Assembly: GCA_014925825.1 (NCBI GenBank)
Contig: JACGCK010000216.1
Span: forward strand, 1-64,000
From: Pholiota molesta
Lineage: Eukaryota > Basidiomycota > Agaricomycetes > Agaricales > Strophariaceae
Length of the DNA: 64,000 nt
Direction of reading: 5' to 3'
Position numbers and translations under genes: made by a program. The first letter of the stretch is position 1; each line of letters begins with the position of its first letter. Of the stretch, positions 46,325 to 56,229 are shown one piece after another. The notes under the pieces were generated by a model. It was given only the letters and a program-made list of their open reading frames with translations. It was not told the DNA's origin and made no database searches.

Positions 46325-46592
46325 TGTGACATTGACACTCCCACCACTCGCTCACCTCCGTCCATCATGTCATTCGCCGGAGGCCCAAAACGACAACAAC
46401 AACACAAAACGGACCTGGTTTCTTTCCAAGACTCCGGAACCCCGGTCTTCAATATCCTAATCCTAATCCCAATCCTAACCCAACCTAGGTCTTGACAATC
46501 ATCGGATACAGGCGTGCCACACGGAGCTTCCCCCCTCCCTCAGCCAATCCGGCGCCTCCACGTCCGCGCCGTTTTCGCGGGCCCACCAAAGC
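46325..46592. repeat. Dispersed repeat, copy R2
   Basis: The closest relative of R1 and directly downstream of it, so R1 and R2 form a loose tandem. It contains a short degenerate CCTAAT run (46455-46485) between the shared blocks. Confidence 0.85.
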
Positions 46593-46639
46593 GTATACTT
46601 ATCACGCTCTAGACACATACACGCTTATACACGCATGAG

Positions 46640-47160
46640 CCGATCCTGCTTCTGACGGTTTCTAATGCCTCATTCTCGGCCTTCATCCACCTCTCGATTA
46701 AGACTGGGTTCACGCCGGCGCCTATTTATATCCATGTGCTAGCGTACATACCGGTGCGCGCAGACCGCTCCTACGGCCTCGTTATAAATCTGTTCGATAA
46801 AGGCGCTTTCCACTGGTATAGGATCATGTTTAGGTGTCGTACTATCTGTGACGTATTATCGACTAGCTAGCCTTCATCGACGCCCCCGCACGCCCGGCCC
46901 CCTCTCCGTCCCGGATCCGTCCACCAACTCTCTTCTCGCTCTTCGTGCATATGCCGATCCTGCTTCTAATGCCCCATTCTCGGCCGTCATTGAGCTCTTT
47001 ATTAAAACTGCCTTTACGCCGGCGCCATAGCGTACATACCGGTGCGCGCAGAGCGCTCCTATGGCTGGCCTGGCTATCTGCTTGAGCAGGGGATTTACAC
47101 CGGTATAGGATCATGTTAGGTGTCGTACCATCTGTGACGCAGCTACTAGCCCTCGTCGAC
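46640..47160. repeat. Tandem duplication of a decayed coding segment
   Basis: Two copies about 305 bp apart share GATCCTGCTTCT, AATGCC.CATTCTCGGCC, GCGTACATACCGGTGCGCGC, GGTATAGGATCATGTT and TAGGTGTCGTACTATCTGTG (second: TACCATC). Fragments look coding (NAPFSAVIELFIKTAFTPAP), but each copy has stops and frame changes. Confidence 0.75.
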
Positions 47161-47733
47161 GCCCCTTCTCCGTCTATCAACTCTCTTCTCGGCCTTCGAC
47201 GTGCACCTGGCCTGCGAGCTTCCCTGGCTTCTTACTGCTGGTCGACCCTCCAGATCGATCTGCGCATCTTTTCCAGTGCTTGTCTTCTGCACTTGCGTCG
47301 CGCTTCCCGCGCAGAATACCATCCCGGACCGCCGGGACGCATTGAAATACGACCCACATATAATATGGAAATACTGACGCACTCGGAGCGAGGAAGTACG
47401 TCGGACGCATGGGTTATGTATAACGCCTACGCAGAACAGTACCGGCACGGGGACACCTTTCTGTACGACGCCATGTTCTGCACGCACGATGTACGCCGCA
47501 ACGCCCTGCTGTGTGTGCTCGCGCGCCGCGCGCTTCCATTACGGTTCGACTGCACAAGAATTGTGCTGACGGAATGGAGATGGACAACCATAGCTGTCGT
47601 ATACATAGGCTGTAACAACCCAGCCTCCCTTGGTCTGAACACGTCGAACGCTATCGAGAAACGTAAAATCCATTCCGGTGATCCGGGCGTCTGCGCTCTG
47701 CCTGGCCGCCGTCAGTCCCGTATCTCTGTCTAG
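47113..47733 (+). pseudogene. Decayed ORF of unknown family, first copy
   Basis: An open frame of 206 codons contains SDAWVMYNAYAEQYRHGDTF and LYDAMFCTHDVRRNAL, which recurs in mutated form at 52760-53110 (YRFGDTFPYEDMFTVH). The first third overlaps the decayed tandem segment, and the C-terminal part has biased composition. No family is recognised; the frame may be open by chance within a relic. Confidence 0.4.
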
Positions 47734-48190
47734 CGCTCGCATCGTTCTCCAAGCTCTCGCGTCTGACGCACTGTAGCACAGGCAAATATTAGGAATTTAT
47801 ACTCGATCTACGGCATTGTCGATCGCGTTACTGCATATGCATGTGTGTACATAAATATCACACTTGATCGATCAACGTTCATAAGTCTTTGCGACTAGTG
47901 TGCGTCTGTTGTGGTGGTACTGGGCGCGGAAAAGCGCCGCTCGCTTCGAGTCCTTCAAGGTCCAAGCGCTAGAGCAGTGCGCGTCCTTGCATAAAACCGC
48001 CCGCTATCCCGTATCTCTCTCTAGCGCTCCCATCTTTCTCCAAGCTCTAGCCTCTGGCACACTGTAGCACAGGCAAAAGGCCGTGAATTGACAGTGACTT
48101 TGCCTGCAATCTCTACTCGATCTACGACATTATCAATCGCGTACATATGTATGTGTGTACGTAGATATCACACATCCTTGCGAGAACACG
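47700..48190. repeat. Two-copy local repeat, about 290 bp apart
   Basis: Copies near 47710-47870 and 48000-48185 share CCCGTATCTCTCTCTAGCGC-like, TTCTCCAAGCTCT, CACTGTAGCACAGGCAAA, CTCGATCTACG and TATGTGTGTAC...ATATCACAC. Neither copy is coding. Confidence 0.75.
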
Positions 48191-48376
48191 GAGAAACCAA
48201 GTACGAGTGCCTCTTTCGAAGAATTGACAAGTTGTATTGGTGGATAAAGATGAGGTATACATAAGCAGGCGCAAAAGCGAACACATAATTCCAAATACCG
48301 AACAACGCGCGAACCGACTCGGCGGGGTGGGATGGGCGCTTAATATTTACGGGATAATTCTTTGTGGCTCAAGCAC

Positions 48377-49305
48377 TCAACTGCTCAGGGGCGGGAAAAG
48401 GGTCTCCCATGCCTCCACTTCTGATAGTTGATGAACATATCCACATTTGACCGTCTCTATCGCCAGCTGGAAAGAACAATTAGTAATGATACAAAAAGAA
48501 AAACCCCCAATAAAACCACAACACTCACGTCCAACAGATGTACGGCTGAGGGCAGAGTCAGGACCTGCCTCTCCTTCGCCGAGTTGAGTGCTTCGTGGAT
48601 CTTGATATCCGATGGAAGCATATGATCGTACCATGCCCGCAATTTGTGTCCGACTGTCACAAGATAAAGTGAGGCGATGACGATGAACACTTCTTGCATA
48701 GCGGGCTCTTCAGCATTGGGGTGTTTAGGATCTTTGAGGCCTTGCGCAACAGCAAACCAGGCATGACCCGCATCCTGCTCCTGCAGTCCCACATTTATGG
48801 CTGCTATCGATAGCAGCGTTGCGGTCAGACGAAGGTTGGACGGCTCCACGACGTGGTTAACATCGTTGTCTTCGGTTTCTCCATCAAAGAATGGGTTCAT
48901 AATGTTGCTTTCGAGTCCCTCCGCCAGCGTAACACCCCATGCCCTATGCAGATGCGTAGGGCTGCCATCGCTCCAGATCGGTGACTGTGCGATCTGCATC
49001 GTATCGAAGTCAGGCATGCCGCTCTTGACCAGTGCAAGTGATCGGGCAATGAGCGTCACATCCTTAGGACGCTCGCGCGTCCTGGAGACAGCGTATTGTA
49101 ACAGTGCGGCGACGCACGTCCAGCTCGCGTAGTTTCGAATTAATTCAATGACTTTGGAAGCAATGGCTTCTGGAGCCGCAATTACGGGATCAACATCTGT
49201 CGATGGTGGGGCAGGATAAAAGATATCGGGGAATTGTATATACATGTTATGGAAACGGCGCTCATTGTCGTCAGCATAAGTTTCATCAAAAATATATCCT
49301 TGCAT
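48377..49305 (-). CDS. Hypothetical protein, tandem family copy A
   Basis: Two exons on the minus strand: 48529-49305 and 48377-48466, with a 62-bp GT-AG intron; 867 bp, 288 aa. It starts MQGYIFDETYADDNERRFHN. I do not recognise the family. Features shared with copy B are FYP.PPSTD..PV, SRTRERPKDVTLIARSLALV (NRTRERPQDV in B), KSG.PDFDTMQI, LLSIAAIN.GLQE and a hydrophobic patch MQEVFIVIASLYLVTVG followed by HKLRAWYDH. The tail is CGYVHQLSEVEAWETLFPP. There is no signal peptide, and most of the protein looks helical. The intron removes a short hydrophobic read-through. Copy B lies 0.5 kb upstream in the same direction; a relic of the N-terminus lies at 36960-37128. Confidence 0.7.
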
Positions 49306-49390
49306 GGTGAGGACTAGAATGTTGGCCTATTCAAGGCAATAGATGGATGGAGTTGTAACGGTTCTGAGAGAGGGAGGAGGATACCAACAA

Positions 49391-49430
49391 AGTGGCCTAT
49401 TGGACCACTCAATTTTATACATGTTTTCAC
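49391..49430 (-). promoter_or_regulatory. Conserved core promoter, copy A
   Basis: The minus strand reads AAACATGTATAAAATTGAGT, with a TATA box about 105 bp upstream of the ATG at 49305, followed by a GGCC-containing AGTGG patch. Two close relatives lie at 50843 and 51083. Confidence 0.6.
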
Positions 49431-49794
49431 ATAAATCAATTCCCAACAGCTTCCAGATGAGGTGGAATGGCAGCCGATGAGTCCACATTGATGCTAGCCG
49501 CATAATTTGCGCGCAACGCCCACATAAGTAGCCACATTACGCTGACATCTTGAAAGTTGACGGCAGGCATTCCAAAGAAATTTACTGATGAGTCTGCCCA
49601 CAAAGACCGTACACAATGATAAGGAGAGCGCAATTCTCGGCATTCATTGACCTCAAGGTCCTTCGCAGAGTTGACAAGTTCTATTTGCATTGGTGGGCTA
49701 CAGATAAGGTATGGACAAGCAAATGAAAATGCATAATTCCACGAGCTACAACAATAAAACAACGCCCGAACTGACTCGTCAGGTGGGCGCTTAT

Positions 49795-50759
49795 TCACGG
49801 GACAACTCTTTGGCGCTCCAGCACGGAAGTGCTCAGGCCGGATGGCGGGAAAAGGGTCTCCCATGCCTCCAATTCTGATAATTGATGAACATATCCACAT
49901 TTGACCGCCTCTATCGCCAGCTGGAAGGAACAATTAGTGATGATACAAAAAGAAAAACCACTGATAAAACCACAACACTCACGTCCAACAGATGTACGGC
50001 TGTAGGCAGAGTCAGGACCTGCCTCTCCTTTGCCGCGTTGAGGGCTTCGTGAATCTTGATATCTGATGGGAGAAAATGGTCGTACCATGCCCGCAATTTG
50101 TGCCCGACGGTCACAAGATAAAGAGAGGCGATGACGACAAACACTTCTTGCATCGCGGGCTCTTCAGCATCGGGGTCTTCAGGATCTTTGAGGCCTTTCT
50201 CAATAGCAAACCAGGCATGACTCGCCTGCCGCTCCTGCAGTCCCGCATTTATGGCTGCTATCGATAGCAGCGTTGCCGTCAGATGAAAGTTGGACGGTTC
50301 CACGACGTGGTTAACATCGATGTCTTCGGTGTCTCCATCACAGAAGGGGTTCATAATGCCACTTGAGAGTCCCTCCGCCAGCAAAATACCCCATGCCCTA
50401 TGCAGAACTGTAGGATTGCCACCGCTCCAGTGCAGAGGCTGCACGATCTGCATTGTATCGAAGTCGGGTATGCCACTCTTTACCAATGCGAGTGATCGGG
50501 CAATGAGCGTCACATCTTGAGGACGCTCGCGCGTCCTGTTGAGAGAGTAAGATAACAGTGCGGCGACACAAGTCCAGGCTGCGTAGTTTTGGATTAGTTC
50601 GATGACTTTGGAAGCAATAAATTCTGGAGACGCAGTCACAGGATTGGCATCTGTCGATGGTGGGGAAGGATAAAAGATATCAGGGAGTTGAATATACACG
50701 TTATGAAAACAGTGTGCATATTCATCAGCATGAGTTGCATCAAAAACATATCCTTGCAT
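49795..50759 (-). CDS. Hypothetical protein, tandem family copy B
   Basis: Two exons on the minus strand: 49983-50759 (777 bp, exactly the length in copy A) and 49795-49920, with a 62-bp intron at the same place; 903 bp, 300 aa. It starts MQGYVFDATHADEYAHCFHN. It differs from copy A by substitutions and by a longer C-terminus (GLSTSVLERQRVVP), because the stop used in A is changed. The absence of stops or shifts in the 777-bp exon while many residues differ suggests both copies were kept as coding genes. Function unknown. Confidence 0.7.
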
Positions 50760-50842
50760 GGTAAAGAGTAGAAAGCTGGATCAGTCAAGGCAATGGATGG
50801 TTGTAACGGTTCTGAAAGAAAGAGGAAGATACCAACTAGCAA

Positions 50843-50890
50843 CAAAGTGGCCTATCGCACCACTCAAATATATACATGTTTTCACATAAA
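50843..50890 (-). promoter_or_regulatory. Conserved core promoter, copy B
   Basis: The minus strand reads AACATGTATATATTTGAGTGG, matching the copy A promoter, about 110 bp upstream of the ATG at 50759. Confidence 0.6.
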
Positions 50891-51082
50891 TTCTGGCGGC
50901 TTCCAGGTGAGTGAAACGGCAGCTGATGAGTCCATATTGATGCCAGCCGCACAATTTACGTGCACACCAACGCCCACAACCCATTACACTGACATATCGG
51001 TGACAAGCACTCCGTGGCAATTTATTGATGAGTCCGCCCACAGTGACCATAGAAAACAATAGAGGAGAGCGGACGTTACAAG

Positions 51083-51122
51083 AAAAGTGGCCTAGCGGGC
51101 CACTCAAATTTATACATGTTTT
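51083..51122 (-). promoter_or_regulatory. Orphan third copy of the same core promoter
   Basis: The minus strand reads AAACATGTATAAATTTGAGTGG with the same AGTGGCC patch. Only a short, non-matching sequence (50891-51060) that itself repeats the flank at 49431-49640 lies between it and the copy B promoter, so no gene remains for it to drive. Confidence 0.55.
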
Positions 51123-52434
51123 AGTCGACGAGGATCGATTCCTCGGGGACGAGACCTCATGTACCGCATGCATTTAAGAATTTCCAAGCTCACTGATACG
51201 GTCGGACGAAGTTACAGAAATTCGCGATGAGTCGACGAAGTCCGCCGTCGTATCGAGTTGGCTGGCCTTCATCATCCACTGCATTCTGACAAGCCAAGGC
51301 GGTGAGCGGCGCTATGAGCAGAAATGGCGATACAGCAGCTAGCAAGCAATTGACGTGTCAGATTGTAACAAAAAAAATACGACGGAACAACGTGCCTACA
51401 GGACCCGTCTGAACCACCGTATCCCTGTCTCTCCCCTGTCGTCCTTCAAAATCCAATGAGCCAAGGCCTGCTCTGAACACCGACACTGCAGAGCGCCTGT
51501 TGGCCCTGGTACCGAAATCGAAGCCGCCAACGTAAACTTCGACAGACCGCTCGTATATGCGAATGTACGTCATTGTAACTTGATCCCTAAGCGCTACCTG
51601 GCTACTTCGCTTCATAGGAGCTGCCAAGGGACAGGGAGCAGTGGGTACGCGGGGAGGGCCAGAACTGGTAGAGCAGATGAAAATTTCTTCTGATGCGTAC
51701 TTGAGTTGAGTAGCTCGTAGTGGAATGTGGGAGAAGTCAAGCAAAATAATGCATGGGAGAGCGCTAAACTTAATATGTAGACAGCTGACGAGAGGTCAAT
51801 ATATCGTGCTGCCACCCAGCTTGAAAACTCGCTCACAGATTATCAAGCCCCAGGCCATGATGCCTTCATGAGCTCAAGAAGCTATCGGTTGGGGCTTGAG
51901 CGGGATGTACACTATTGACAGTGCACAGCTTGAAAGAAGAATGAATGGGAGGGCGTCCTCCTGCTTTGCGGAACTTCTCTGTCGAAGTCTTGGGTAGAAT
52001 CAGCAAACTGTGGAGAATGCTCTTAGTTTGTGTTGAAAACGCACCGCAATCATCCTCGTTCCTAATGTTGACGTCGGTACCCGTGCAGCATGTGCGCATG
52101 GTATGGGACACCATGGATTCAGCTCTGGAGCAGGGCGAAGATTGAGCGCTAGCTGGTGGAAGGACCGACAGATGCGCGAGCGCAACAGCAGGCTAAGCAT
52201 GGCTTTGAATGAGTCTGGGCCGGGTGTTCGCTAGCAAGTGGATGTAGAAGTCTACCTTCATGACGCGTCCTGGCCAGCTGCGGTGTGGAGAAGAACATGT
52301 TCCCTGAAGCGGTGAGCGAGAGAGTTGATGTTGACGGTTGAGCTTGTTGAGAACTTTCGGCGAACGAGGAAGGAACAACCTCGTGACAGCTCGTGACCGT
52401 GATTGTTGGCCGCGCTGCGACATTGAAATCAGAA
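51123..52434. other. 1.3-kb stretch without a recognised gene
   Basis: A strong hairpin lies at 51195-51254. The ORFs at 51358-51744 (minus) and 51945-52145 (plus) show no family features. A CGAGGATCGATTCCTCG hairpin sits at 51128-51144. Confidence 0.45.
51195..51254. other. 60-bp imperfect hairpin
   Basis: GATACGG.TCGGAC (51195-51207) pairs with GTCCG.CCGTCGTATC (51240-51254) around a 32-bp loop that contains GATGAGTCGACGAAG. It may be a folded RNA or a small palindromic element; no function can be assigned. Confidence 0.5.
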
Positions 52435-52632
52435 ATGACACTCCCGCCACTCGCCTCCATTGATCATGTCATTCATCGGAGGCCCAAAACAACAACACAA
52501 AACGGACCTGATTCCTAGCCTCCAACACCTAGGTCTTGACAATTATCGCGCCGATTGGACAATACAGGCAGCCACATGGTGCTTCTGGTATCCCTCAGCC
52601 AATCGTCCGCGCCGTTTTCGCGGGGCACCAAA
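52435..52632. repeat. Dispersed repeat, copy R3
   Basis: This copy is more diverged than R1 and R2 but keeps GACACTCCCGCCACTCGC, GGAGGCCCAAAACAACAACA, ACACCTAGGTCTTGACAAT and CCGCGCCGTTTTCGCGGG. Confidence 0.85.
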
Positions 52633-52679
52633 GCTCTAGACACATACATAACAGGTTCTAATGCCCTTTCATTGACATC

Positions 52680-53220
52680 TTGATCAAGACTGGCACCTTT
52701 TTTTATCCATGCTAGCATCCTGGTGCACGCCGACCCCCGCCAACTTGCCTGGCTTGTTACTGCTACCTGACGTCCCATGAGTCTGGATCGATCTACGTGT
52801 CCCGTCTGGTCCTCATCTTCTGCAGAGTCAAGCTTCATGCGCAGAAACACCCATCCCGGACCGCCGGCACACATATACTTAGTGTGCACTGTGCATGTCC
52901 AAACCGCGCGTTGGCGCCGATGACGAAATTCCTGACTTCCTTGGAGCAAGAAACCTCGTTGGACGTGTGGCATATGTGTGCCGCCTGGAATAGTACCGGT
53001 TCGGGGATACCTTTCCTTACGAAGACATGTTTACTGTCCATGTATGCATCGCATCTTTGCGTATATAAACAACCAGTAGTCGCGTAGGCTGTGAATATGA
53101 CCAGTTCCTCTGGTCTTGTGCGTCGAACGACTACTGAGGAGTTTGGAATATATTCCAGTTATCCTGGTGTCTTCTCTTTTACTTTGGCTGGCCGCCGTCC
53201 AGCTAGCCAGCGACGTTCGC
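52680..53220 (+). pseudogene. Decayed segment homologous to 46.9-47.7 kb, second copy
   Basis: It shares GATCGATCT.CG, CATCCCGGACCGCCGG, TACCGG..CGGGGA.ACCTTTC and GGCCGCCGTC with the first copy. The peptide YRFGDTFPYEDMFTVH corresponds to QYRHGDTFLYDAMFCTHD. Frames are broken. Together with R2/R3 upstream of each copy it shows that a segment of more than 1 kb was duplicated. Confidence 0.55.
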
Positions 53221-53424
53221 ATCTGTCATGGAAACTCTGGGTTTCATCCAAGCAGCCCGAGATAGAATACTGGCGAGCAAGCACTAATTTTCCACACGAC
53301 GGAACATTCGATCCGCATAACGATGTAAGGTTTTACAGCTTTTACATATTTGAACACGGGAACTAGGAACTAACAGGACACGAAAAAATCAAGCGCACTC
53401 TTGCGGCAAGTGAATAGGCATAAA

Positions 53425-53930
53425 CTAACACCCCAGGTTCCCGTTAATGTTACTCAAACAGTTGTCTAATGTCCGCTTTAGCATTTACCAGCTTTCTTGT
53501 CAGAACACATACCGAGATTGAAGTTAGAAGTTGGAATCCGATTCCCCGCCCTATCAAGGCAGGAAGCATCGATATTCAAGAAAGTCTGACCAGCCTGAAT
53601 ATTCGTGAAAATACAACTTGCGCCCGCGCCACCACTGCGAAGAAATAATTACGACGCCCGCCAAAAAGGAAAAGAGAGAGAAACTAACCCAGCCTGACAT
53701 CCGATGTGGCCATTCTGGTTCCCCACGCACTGGCTGAGCGCAATGTTCGTGTTGCGCTGGTCGCCGCTGGTGGTGAAGCAGATCGCCGAGACGCTGGCGG
53801 TGTTGGGAATAATGGCCCAGTTGAAACAAGTGGCTGCAGCGTTGCTCTCGGGCTTTGGGACGTTGACGGCGAAGGCCAATTCCACGCCCATGGCCAAGGT
53901 GAAGAGGAGCGACGACATCGACGAAAACAT
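53425..53930 (-). CDS. Secreted CyanoVirin-N-fold protein, copy 1
   Basis: Three exons on the minus strand: 53689-53930 (242 bp), 53513-53634 (122 bp) and 53425-53465 (41 bp); 405 bp, 134 aa. A signal peptide is present (SLLFTLAMGVELAFAVNVP). The mature protein has the CVNH pattern: IPNTASVSAIC, NTNIALSQCVGNQNGHIGC, GASCIFTNIQAGQTFLNIDA and NLDNCLSNINGNLGC. The last intron (47 bp, GTATGT donor) was chosen because splicing restores this C-terminus; unspliced, the frame ends early at GMCSDKKAGKC. CyanoVirin-N homologues in fungi bind mannose-type glycans; whether this one does is untested. Exon lengths are identical to the plus-strand paralogue at 55296. Confidence 0.82.
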
Positions 53931-55295
53931 GTTTGGAATGGACTGGATATGAATTGTAAACTGGGTTGTCCTGCCTCCATAATCTGTGAGCTCAGGGTAT
54001 TAAATACTGGACAAAACATATTCATTATCTACTAGTAACTGAGCCTGCTTTGTGGTTTAATTCTAAATCTGAATGGGAATTGAATTGTCGAAGACATTGT
54101 GGGTCAAGTGTGGGTGGTGATGCACCAAGAATAATGTCTTTGGGAAAAGATACTGCGTACATTACTTTGAAATGGAGTTGACTCCTCAAGAATCCCGCTC
54201 ATAACGGATGCAAACTCTTCTTCTGCTCGGGTTCACACAAGGAACATACACATATTACCGAAATTTAGAACGCGAATTGTGGCTCGTGGAAGGATCTACT
54301 TTGAAATTTGCAAAAATAGCCTTCCTTCTACGCATTTTCTTGATTTACATCAAATTGGAACAGCTAGATATCAAGTGCAGTTGCAAAGACCACAGGGTAG
54401 ATTTAGCGTCGTTGGACGGTTGTCTACCAATGCATGATAGGATGTTCAAATTTTTATCACCACTTAGGAGAGGAACTTGGAGCTTTTGATACTCCGAGGT
54501 GGTCGTACTTCAGGTATACCTCTTCCGGGAAATGATACTTGAAATAGATCCGAGGTGTGTATACCTGCCAATGGTAAGGTTCCAAACATTGTTCAAGTTG
54601 GCACATTCGACATGTGTGCCATTTTCGTCGTGTGTCTCGGTGAGCGATAACTTCACAGGCTGTCATAATCTTTGGCAAAGCCGACTTCGAAACATCATGG
54701 ACAATATTACTTTCGTAAGGGCCGACTCGAATCTATTTTGAAATTTCCAATGAACAACAGTACTCGATCGTTGTTTGCCAAATGTTAAATAAGACATATC
54801 GCGCTGCTGGACTAGATGGAGGGTTAAACCATCTTCTGACCAAAGACAGACGATTTGAAGATCACCCAAATGGGTGAGTCACCTAAATCTACCCAGTGGA
54901 TATCGAACAGTACACGAGCGTTAATAAATCTGTTACGTTCTCAAATAGAATGACTCTTAGCCATTTTTAAGGACACCATGTGGAAGACCACACCTGACAA
55001 GAAATTCAGTAATAATGAACGGCGACAGATTGATATCTTCTGATGCAGAACACAAAGGATGAACCAGTGGGGCTTAGGGCTGATATGAAGCATTCTGTAC
55101 CCCATTTCTGAAACTGAATAGTGTATTTTAACGCATTGCTACACACACACAGAGTCTACGACAGTTCATTCGCAATGGAATCCTCGGACTTCAGAATTAA
55201 GACAGGCTCGTATTCGATTATTCCAAGAGTTTTGACCGTATTTAAGCCATGGTAGTTGGTTCAGAACCAAATCGACACCCCATCAAGCTCAAGTC
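53931..55295. other. Shared 1.36-kb upstream region of the CyanoVirin-N pair
   Basis: No gene was recognised. Both paralogues read away from this region, so it contains both promoters, with TATTAAA near 53998 (minus gene) and TATTTAAG near 55240 (plus gene). An ACAC run lies at 55140-55151. Confidence 0.55.
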
Positions 55296-55814
55296 ATGTT
55301 ATCAGTCTCTACACTCAAATTCTTCGCTTTGATTATTGCTTGCCATTACGCAATGGCGGTCAACACTCCAAAGCCAGATGACGCCGCCGCGAACAGCTGT
55401 ACCGGTTGGAGAATTATCCCAAACACCGCCTCCCTTGCCGCATTCTGTTCTGCAGGCGATGGCTCTCAGCATAGCACCAGCATCGCGTTTAGCGAATGCG
55501 TAGGCAACCAAGACGGTCATATAGGTTGTCAAATTAAGTCAGTATTACCATCTGCCCTAAATAATTTCATAAATTCTGACAAATTTGTTACTTGTTTCAA
55601 TAGTGGTGGCGCTGGTGGAAGCTGCATTCTCAGTAACCTCCAGGCGGGTCAAAACTTCCTGACGGTCAATGCATTGTGTAAGAACAGGGCTGGGCAAGAA
55701 GTCCAGACTACCAACTTTAACCTCAGTAAGCCATTTGCCAGAAAGAGTGACTGCAAGGCTGACAATGATATAGACGCCTGCTTGACCAACTTCCAAGGAA
55801 ACCTTGGTTGCTGA
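55296..55814 (+). CDS. Secreted CyanoVirin-N-fold protein, copy 2
   Basis: Three exons: 55296-55537 (242 bp), 55604-55725 (122 bp) and 55774-55814 (41 bp); 405 bp, 134 aa. The signal peptide is FFALIIACHYAMAVNTP. The CVNH pattern is complete: IPNTASLAAFC, STSIAFSECVGNQDGHIGC, GGSCILSNLQAGQNFLTVNA and ACLTNFQGNLGC. Both introns happen to be free of in-frame stops, so an unspliced reading frame of 172 codons also exists; the paralogue shows the spliced form is right. Four Cys of the mature protein are shared between copies. Confidence 0.83.
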   Translation: MLSVSTLKFFALIIACHYAMAVNTPKPDDAAANSCTGWRIIPNTASLAAFCSAGDGSQHSTSIAFSECVGNQDGHIGCQIKSVLPSALNNFINSDKFVTCFNSGGAGGSCILSNLQAGQNFLTVNALCKNRAGQEVQTTNFNLSKPFARKSDCKADNDIDACLTNFQGNLGC

Positions 55815-56229
55815 TTGTGTAGGGTCTCATTCAGGTTCACTTTGTGATATACTCAAAGGGATTCTTAAATATGTAGCTTGTTGGCAGCGCAGTCGAGCTA
55901 TATGTCTTTTTTGTAAAATGTTATTGATTCCATTCAGCACTTAACGTCGTTTAAGCGCCCGTCTCAAATCACGTGAAGTCATTAGGCAATTCGTTTGGAT
56001 TTTTTCTCAAAATACAACCAGCGAGTAATACCCATACTAGAGCCCAGATTATTCCGTCGGATTTTACTCGTAAGAAATATAACAACTGGGTGCCATGCCG
56101 CTTCTTTTAAACCTGCTCACAAAATCAGGTTATCTCTAAGCAGCCGTTGAGCATTACTTTAACAAAGTTTGGTTTAATCACTAGTAATTACCCGGCATAT
56201 TCATCTTGACGTCCAATCTGGAATCAGAT
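55815..56229. other. Convergent intergenic region
   Basis: This is the 3' flank of the CyanoVirin-N gene and the F-box gene. No ORF of interest was seen. Confidence 0.5.

Noticed and set aside
51215..51260. Hammerhead ribozyme
   Set aside because: GATGAGTC-GAC-GAAG resembles the core, but the conserved CU before GANGA is GC and the GAAA is GAAG; the upstream match CTGATAC also lacks the GA.
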